Positions 58,481-64,000 of a stretch of 64,000 bases of DNA are shown here, piece after piece; the first letter of the stretch is position 1; every line of letters begins with the position of its first letter. The stretch comes from Kribbella pittospori (GTDB lineage: Bacteria > Actinomycetota > Actinomycetes > Propionibacteriales > Kribbellaceae), in assembly GCF_004331465.1 (NCBI RefSeq), contig NZ_SJKB01000017.1, positions 62,001 to 126,000 of the forward strand, given 5' to 3'. The notes under the pieces are model-generated. The model did no database searches, was not told the DNA's origin, and saw only the letters and a program-made list of their open reading frames with translations. Made by a program: the position numbers and the translations under genes.

Positions 58481-61400
58481 TCAGGCCTGGTTGGCGAGGA
58501 GGGTTCGGACCAGGCGGAGGCCGACTGACAAGTGGGCCAGTTCGGGGCCTTCGGTTTCGACGATTTCCTCGAGCATGGTGGCGGCTCGCGACAGGGCTGC
58601 TTCGTTCTGGTCCTGCCAGGTGATGACGCGGTCCTCGGGTTCGTCGGTCGCGTCCGTGGTGGCGAGGACCTGGCGGGTCAGGCGGGCGTGGACGGCGTGC
58701 AGGTCGTCCCGCAGTGCGGCCCGGGCCATCGTCTGCCAGCGGTCGGTGCGAGGCAGCCCGATGATGCGTTCCAGGAAGCGGCCCAGTTGCAGGCGCTCGC
58801 CGAGAGCGAGGTGAACCTTGGCGACCTCGAGGATGTCGAGGTTGTCGCGGGACGCGGTCTCGACCACGCCCAGTCCGGCGTACGCCGGGGGAAGCACCGC
58901 GATCCGGGTGGCGAACTCGGGCGAAACCCCCTTCTGTACAAGGGCTTCCCGCCGCTGCTCGAACAACGCCAGCTCGCGACCGCGCAGGATGTCCGGCAGC
59001 GCGGCGGTCAGACTCGCGATCCCCGGCGCGAAGAGCTCGATCAGTTCCTCGATGTCGACCGGTGGCCGCTGGTTGCTGACCAGCCAGCGCGTGGCTCGCT
59101 CAACCAGCGTCCGGGTCTCCAGCCGCATGTGCGTCTGCGTCGCCGCGTCGACGACGTTGTCGAGAGCAGCATTCCCGGACAGCAGCTCGGGCTGCGCGAA
59201 GATCCGGGACGCGGCCAGGTTGGCGCGTACGACGTCCTCGACCGTGCCGCCGGTCTCCAGCGAGAGCCGGTGGTACGCCGTGATGCCGGACGTGTTGACG
59301 AACTCGTTCACCACCTGGGTGGTGATGATCTCGCGCCGCAGCTGGTGGGACTGGATCTGCTCGGCGAACCGCTCCTGGATCGCCTTCGGGAAGTAGCTGG
59401 ACAGCTTGTGCGCCAGGTAGTGGTCGTCCGGCAGCGACGTCTTCAGCAGCTCGGCCTCGAGCACGATCTTCGTGTAGGCGATCAGCACCGACAGTTCAGG
59501 TGAGGTCAGCCCGCGTCCATCGGCCTTGCGCCGCTTGAACTCGGCGACGCTCGGCAGAAACTCCAGTTCGCGGTTCAGCAGTCCTTGCTTCTCCAGCCGC
59601 CGTACCCAGTCCTGGTGGACGTGCATCAGGGCCGGCGCCTGCGCGGTCGCGTTGGCCAGCGCGATGTTCTGCCGGTAGTTGCTCTTCAGCACCAGCCCGG
59701 CGACCTCGTCGGTCATCGACGCGATGATGTCGTTGCGCTGCTTCTCGGTCAGGTCGCCGTCGGCAACCACCTTGTCCAGCAGGATCTTGATGTTCACCTC
59801 GTGGTCGGAGGTGTCCACGCCGGCCACGTTGTCGATGAAGTCGGTGTTGATCCGGCCGCCACCCGCGGCGTACTCGATCCGGCCCAGCTGGGTGAAGCCG
59901 AGGTTGCCGCCTTCGCCGACCGCCCGGGCGCGCAGGTCGGCGCCGTTGATCCGGATCGCGTCGTTCGCCTTGTCGCCGACGTCGCCGTTCGACTCGGTCG
60001 ACGCCTTCACGTAGGTGCCGATGCCGCCGTTCCAGAACAGGTCGACCGGCGCCTTCAGGATCGCGTTCATCAGTTCGGCCGGCGTCAGCGTCGCCGGGCT
60101 GCCCTCGATGCCGAGCACCTGGCGGACCTCGGCCGAGATCGGGATCGCCTTGTCGGTCCGCGGGTAGATGCCGCCGCCCTCGGAGATCAGGCCCGAGTCG
60201 TAGTCGGCCCAGGACGACCGCGGCAGATCGAACAGCCGCCGGCGCTCCAAATACGACTTGGCCGCGTCCGGTGACGGGTCGAGGAAGATGTGCCGGTGGT
60301 CGAACGCCGCGACCAGCCGGATGTGCTCCGAGGCCAGCATCCCGTTGCCGAACACGTCACCGGACATGTCGCCGACCCCGACGACGCTGAAGTCCTCGTT
60401 CTGGCAGTCGTGGCCCATCTCGCGGAAGTGCCGCTTGACCGACTCCCAGGCACCGCGCGCGGTGATGCCCATCGCCTTGTGGTCGTACCCGACCGAGCCA
60501 CCGGAGGCGAACGCGTCGCCCAGCCAGAAGCCGTACTGCTTCGCGACCCCGTTCGCGATGTCCGAGAACGTCGCCGTGCCCTTGTCCGCGGCAACGACCA
60601 GGTAGGCGTCGTCGCCGTCGTACCGGACCACGTCCCGCGGCGCGACGATGCCACCGGCAACGATGTTGTCGGTGATGTCGAGCAGACCGGAGATGAAGGT
60701 CTTGTACGACGCGATGCCCTCGGCCAGCCAGGCGTCGCGGTCAACGGTCGGGTCGGGCAGCTTCTTGGCGTAGAACCCGCCCTTCGCGCCGACCGGCACG
60801 ATCACGGAGTTCTTCACCATCTGCGCCTTGACCAGGCCGAGCACCTCGGTCCGGAAGTCCTCGCGACGGTCGGACCAGCGCAGCCCGCCGCGGGCGACCG
60901 CGCCGAAGCGCAGGTGCACACCTTCGACCTGTGGCGAGTACACGAAGATCTCGTACGCCGGCCGCGGCTGCGGCAGATCCGGGATCGCCTTCGGCTCCAG
61001 CTTGATCGAGATGTAGTCACGCGGCTGGCCGTCGGCGATCCGGGGCTGGAAGAAGTTCGTCCGCAGCGTCGCCTTGATCACGGTCAGGTAGGACCGCAGG
61101 ATCCGGTCCTCGTCCAGGCTCTGCACCGTGTCCAGCGCGGCCAGGATCTCCTTCTCCAGCTGGGCTGTCCGGGCGATCCGGTCCGGATCGTCGGCGGCGC
61201 CGCGGGCCGGGTCGAAGCTGACCTCGAACAGCTGGACGAGCAGGCCGGCCACGTCCACGTGGTTCAGGAACGTGTTCTCGATGTAGTCCTGGCTGAACGG
61301 CGTACCGCCCTGCCGGATGTACCGCTGGTACGCCCGCAGGATCGAGACCTGACGCCAGCTGAGGTTCCCGCGCAGGACCAGCGCGTTCAGCTTGTCGGAC

Positions 61401-63343
61401 TCGGCCCGGCCCTGCCAGACCGCCTGGAAGGTGTCGGAGAAGAGCTTGCGCAGTTCCTCGCGCTCGTCGGTGTTCTCCGGCGCCTTCAGCCCGAAGTCGT
61501 AGATGTACACCGTCGCGTCGCCGCGGCGGATCTCGTACGGGCGCTCGTCGATGACCTCGACGCCCATGTGGGTCAGATGCGGCAGCACCTGCGACAGCGA
61601 CAGCGCCGATCCGGTCCGGTAGACCTTGAAGCGGCGTTCGCCCTCCCACTCCTCGTCCAGCGGACTGTAGAGCGACATGGCCAGCCCGTTCTCGGGCGGC
61701 AGCGCCTCCAGCACGGTCACATCCTTGACGGCGACCCGGGCGTCGAAGTCCTCCTTGTACGCCTCCGGGAAAGCACCGGCGTACCGGCGGGCCAGTTGTG
61801 TCACGGCACCGTCGCCACCCTGGGCGTGCAGGGCCGCGGTGAAGTCGTCCTCCCAGGCGCGGGTCGCCTCGACCACCTTCTGCTCGAGCAGCTCGGAGTC
61901 GAACTCCCCCACGGTCTCGCCCTGCTTCATCCGGACGACGAAGTGGACGCGGGCCAGCACGGACTCGGTGACGTACGCCGCGTACGTGACGGACTCGGCG
62001 CCGATGGCGTCCTTGAGGATCTGCTGCATCCGCAGCCGGACCGCAGTGGTGTAGCGGTCACGCGGCAGGTACACCAGGCAGGACAGGTAGCGGTTGTAGA
62101 CGTCACGCCGTACGAACAGCTTGACCGCACGCCGCTCCTGCAGGTGCAGCACCGACTGCACGATCGGCAGCAGGTCCTCCACCGGCGCCTGCAGCAACTC
62201 GTCGCGCGGGTACGTCTCCAGTACGTCGAGCAGACCCTTGCCGCTGTGGCTGTTCGGGTCGAAGCCGGTCAGCCGGAACAGCTCCAGCGCCTTGCGCCGC
62301 AGTACCGGCACCTGCATGACGCTCTCGGTGTACGCCGTCGACGACAGCAGACCGATGAACCGGCGCTCCAGCACCGGGTCGCCGTTCGCATCGAACTGCT
62401 TGATACCCACATAGTCCAGGTACGCCGACCGGTGCACGGTGGACCGCGAGTTCGCCTTGGTCAGGATCAGCAGCTTGCGCTCACGGGCCTTCGCGCTCAC
62501 CTCGGGCGGGAGCTTGCCGGAGTTCGGCTTCGGGTCCGGCCGGAGGATGCCCAGCCCGGTCCCGGGACGGCCGCGCAGGATGCCCTGCTCGCCCTCCATG
62601 GTGAAGTCGTACTCGCGGTAGCCGAGGAAGGTGAAGTGCTCGTCGGCCAGCCACTCCAGCAGCTCGCGCGCCTCCTCCACCTCGTTCTCGCCCACCGGTA
62701 GGTCGGCCGCGTTCAGCTCCTCGGCGATCGAGACCGCCTTCTCGTGCATCTTCGGCCAGTCCTCGACCGCCTCGCGCACGTCGTGCAGCACCTTCTGCAG
62801 CGCCTGCTCCAGGGCCCGCTGGTCGGCCACGTCGGCGATCCGCTCGATCTCCAGGTGCATCCAGCTCTCCCGGACCAGATCGTGCGCGTCCGAGGGCTCG
62901 GTGTCGTCCAGGACCTCCTGCAGCGTGCCGGCGACATCCCGCCGGACCACGAACTGGGGGTGGATCAGCAGCTGCAACTCGAGGCTGTGGTCGGTGATCG
63001 CCATCGAGGCGCTGTCCACCAGGAAGGGCATGTCGTCGACGACGATCTCGACCACGGTCCGGCCGTCCGCGGACCAGCCGTGCTCCTCCAGGGTCGGGGT
63101 GAAGACGTGAACCTTCGCCGTACCCTGCGGCCGCGATGCGGCGGTCTTGTAATGGTGCCGTGCAGCGCCCAGACAGTCGGTCGGCTGGCGTTCGGCCACG
63201 TCCTCGGCGGCGACGTACCGGTAGTAGCGCTCGAGGAACGTCCTCAGCTTCCCGGGATCCACCGATTTGTCGTGCCCATGTGTTCCCGCAGCCACCGCCT
63301 TGGCGAGAACTTCCGCCTTCTGGACGTCCAGCTTGCTCTGCAT
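58481..63343 (-). CDS. gdh: NAD-specific glutamate dehydrogenase, large (180-kDa) class
   Basis: 1620 residues from the ATG at 63343 (GTGGGGA upstream); the frame is open 18 codons further. Long N-terminal ACT-like regulatory part (VVEIVVDDMPFLVDSASMA, LRGRPGTGLGILRPDP). The catalytic domain from about 780 contains VARGGLRWSDRREDFRTEVLG and VKNSVIVPVGAKGGFYAKK with the catalytic Lys, then FSVVGVGDMSGDVFGNGML in the NAD domain. A long helical C-terminal part follows. It converts glutamate and NAD to 2-oxoglutarate, ammonia and NADH, a catabolic role in streptomycetes and relatives. It is transcribed alone. Confidence 0.97.
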   Translation of the reverse strand: MQSKLDVQKAEVLAKAVAAGTHGHDKSVDPGKLRTFLERYYRYVAAEDVAERQPTDCLGAARHHYKTAASRPQGTAKVHVFTPTLEEHGWSADGRTVVEIVVDDMPFLVDSASMAITDHSLELQLLIHPQFVVRRDVAGTLQEVLDDTEPSDAHDLVRESWMHLEIERIADVADQRALEQALQKVLHDVREAVEDWPKMHEKAVSIAEELNAADLPVGENEVEEARELLEWLADEHFTFLGYREYDFTMEGEQGILRGRPGTGLGILRPDPKPNSGKLPPEVSAKARERKLLILTKANSRSTVHRSAYLDYVGIKQFDANGDPVLERRFIGLLSSTAYTESVMQVPVLRRKALELFRLTGFDPNSHSGKGLLDVLETYPRDELLQAPVEDLLPIVQSVLHLQERRAVKLFVRRDVYNRYLSCLVYLPRDRYTTAVRLRMQQILKDAIGAESVTYAAYVTESVLARVHFVVRMKQGETVGEFDSELLEQKVVEATRAWEDDFTAALHAQGGDGAVTQLARRYAGAFPEAYKEDFDARVAVKDVTVLEALPPENGLAMSLYSPLDEEWEGERRFKVYRTGSALSLSQVLPHLTHMGVEVIDERPYEIRRGDATVYIYDFGLKAPENTDEREELRKLFSDTFQAVWQGRAESDKLNALVLRGNLSWRQVSILRAYQRYIRQGGTPFSQDYIENTFLNHVDVAGLLVQLFEVSFDPARGAADDPDRIARTAQLEKEILAALDTVQSLDEDRILRSYLTVIKATLRTNFFQPRIADGQPRDYISIKLEPKAIPDLPQPRPAYEIFVYSPQVEGVHLRFGAVARGGLRWSDRREDFRTEVLGLVKAQMVKNSVIVPVGAKGGFYAKKLPDPTVDRDAWLAEGIASYKTFISGLLDITDNIVAGGIVAPRDVVRYDGDDAYLVVAADKGTATFSDIANGVAKQYGFWLGDAFASGGSVGYDHKAMGITARGAWESVKRHFREMGHDCQNEDFSVVGVGDMSGDVFGNGMLASEHIRLVAAFDHRHIFLDPSPDAAKSYLERRRLFDLPRSSWADYDSGLISEGGGIYPRTDKAIPISAEVRQVLGIEGSPATLTPAELMNAILKAPVDLFWNGGIGTYVKASTESNGDVGDKANDAIRINGADLRARAVGEGGNLGFTQLGRIEYAAGGGRINTDFIDNVAGVDTSDHEVNIKILLDKVVADGDLTEKQRNDIIASMTDEVAGLVLKSNYRQNIALANATAQAPALMHVHQDWVRRLEKQGLLNRELEFLPSVAEFKRRKADGRGLTSPELSVLIAYTKIVLEAELLKTSLPDDHYLAHKLSSYFPKAIQERFAEQIQSHQLRREIITTQVVNEFVNTSGITAYHRLSLETGGTVEDVVRANLAASRIFAQPELLSGNAALDNVVDAATQTHMRLETRTLVERATRWLVSNQRPPVDIEELIELFAPGIASLTAALPDILRGRELALFEQRREALVQKGVSPEFATRIAVLPPAYAGLGVVETASRDNLDILEVAKVHLALGERLQLGRFLERIIGLPRTDRWQTMARAALRDDLHAVHARLTRQVLATTDATDEPEDRVITWQDQNEAALSRAATMLEEIVETEGPELAHLSVGLRLVRTLLANQA

Positions 63344-63505
63344 TCCCCACCGTCTCCACGCGTGCCTCGGCGCCGCTCGCGCCGGACCGCACGACATTGT
63401 GCGATCACTCAGAGACTAGTCCACCTTTGTCACTGGTGTGATGTCGGGACGAGCCTGTCCAGAGCCTTGTAGATCACACTTCACGGATCGGTTGCATGGC
63501 GTATT

Positions 63506-63703
63506 TCACCTGTCAGCAAAGCGCAACGCCAGTGCCGGGCAGGCCAGGATCGCGCGGCGTACGTCCGGCGCGGCACCGGCGGTGATCTCCCGTCCGCGCA
63601 GCACCGGGAAACCCCATTCGTCGAGGACGACGTCGTCCGGCAACAGGGTGGCGCAGAGGCCGTGCCCGTCGCAGCGCGTCCAGTCGATCTCCAGTCTGTT
63701 CAC
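63506..63703 (-). CDS. Ferredoxin with CxxHxxC motif (probably 3Fe-4S)
   Basis: 65 residues from a GTG at 63703 that overlaps the upstream stop (GTGA). Cluster ligands are Cys11, Cys17 and Cys55 (CDGHGLC, then ACPALAL), with His14 in place of the usual second Cys. This CxxHxxC form is known in actinobacterial ferredoxins that serve P450s and other oxidases, and suggests a 3Fe-4S cluster. It is coupled to a NuoF-like gene, which probably reduces it. Confidence 0.88.
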   Translation of the reverse strand: MNRLEIDWTRCDGHGLCATLLPDDVVLDEWGFPVLRGREITAGAAPDVRRAILACPALALRFADR

Positions 63704-64000
63704 CACTCGCCTCCAGGCACAGGCAGGACTCCGCGCACCGGCCGGCCGCAGCCGCCGCCTCCCCCGAGGTGGAGCCGCACGTCCTCGCCGAACACCTCCA
63801 ACGCCGACGCGAGGAACCGCGCCGAGCCGTCCGGATGCGCGCAGGCGCCCCGCCCGGGGACGAGACCCAGGTGACGGTGGGCCTCGTGCCACCCGGCCGG
63901 CTCGCCCCGCACCAATCTGCCGAAGTCGTCGACCAGTGCCGCGAGGCCGAACACGCACGGCCCGCATTGCCCGGCTGACTGACTCGCCAGCCAACCCGCG
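63700..64000 (-). CDS. NuoF-like NADH-binding/iron-sulfur protein, C-terminal part
   Basis: About 100 residues to the window edge; the N-terminal part lies outside. AGQCGPCVFGLAALVDDFGRLVRG and GACAHPDGSARFLASALEVFGEDVRLH match the iron-sulfur end of NuoF-type (51-kDa subunit) proteins that pair with a ferredoxin in actinobacteria. It probably passes electrons from NAD(P)H to the ferredoxin downstream, with which it overlaps by 4 bp. Confidence 0.78.
   Translation of the reverse strand, partial: AGWLASQSAGQCGPCVFGLAALVDDFGRLVRGEPAGWHEAHRHLGLVPGRGACAHPDGSARFLASALEVFGEDVRLHLGGGGGCGRPVRGVLPVPGGEW

Noticed and set aside
60290..62701. Rightward 803-codon open frame
   Set aside because: Antisense to the NAD-glutamate dehydrogenase gene; no recognisable domain.

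Overview
The window is high-GC DNA from an actinomycete. The evidence is the frequent use of GTG/TTG starts, ATGA/GTGA gene overlaps, an SigE-type sigma factor, an F420-dependent (LLM) oxidoreductase, a 180-kDa-class NAD-glutamate dehydrogenase and an actinobacterial tmRNA tag. Gene content suggests Propionibacteriales, for example a Kribbella-like organism, but that is inference. No phage, insertion sequence or CRISPR array is visible, so this reads as chromosome with ordinary accessory traffic.

Layout. 1-6.5 kb, mostly leftward: tail of an AraC regulator, tmRNA (ssrA), two membrane proteins, smpB, an M23 peptidase, ftsX and ftsE (ribosome rescue plus the division hydrolase-control module). 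6.4-13 kb: a small membrane-protein pair, a PfkB kinase tail-to-tail with an MFS transporter, a vapBC toxin-antitoxin pair with a clear operator, a frameshifted sugar-binding lipoprotein, a blasticidin-S-deaminase-like protein, and a VOC/YCII pair with a divergent regulator. 13-16.4 kb: reductive pyrimidine catabolism (LLM oxidoreductase, dihydropyrimidinase, beta-ureidopropionase). 16.4-29.8 kb: PhzF protein, an SRPBCC/TetR pair, two tandem serpins separated by the scar of a deleted permease operon, several divergent regulator/transporter pairs, a pentapeptide-repeat protein, prfB, and a TetR/NmrA/SDR group. 29.8-34.4 kb: a compact Tad/Flp secretion locus (tadA/cpaF, tadB, tadC, a small pilin-like protein, two tadE-like genes, tadG-like). 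34.5-41.3 kb: an SigE-family sigma factor with its membrane partner, GntR and LysR regulators, an oxidoreductase, a GATase-like protein and a phosphotransferase-like protein.

41.3-56.9 kb is a leftward myo-inositol operon of 12 genes with a divergent GntR regulator: two inositol dehydrogenases, two IolE/IolH-type TIM barrels, iolC, an aldolase-like gene, iolB, iolD, a sugar ABC importer (binding protein, permease, ATPase) and the methylmalonate-semialdehyde dehydrogenase iolA/mmsA. The genes would import inositol and take it to acetyl-CoA, CO2 and a C3 semialdehyde. The aldolase-like gene (50760-53147) carries a roughly 500-residue repetitive Pro/Gln/Thr-rich N-terminal extension that its family normally lacks. 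It is translationally coupled to iolC and is the most unusual object in the window.

56.9-64 kb: a PurO-like protein, a methyltransferase, the NAD-glutamate dehydrogenase, and a CxxHxxC ferredoxin next to the end of a NuoF-like protein. A second theme is how tightly convergent genes abut. Six pairs overlap at their 3' ends, and two further convergent junctions carry a short tandem duplication that gives each gene its own stop codon.
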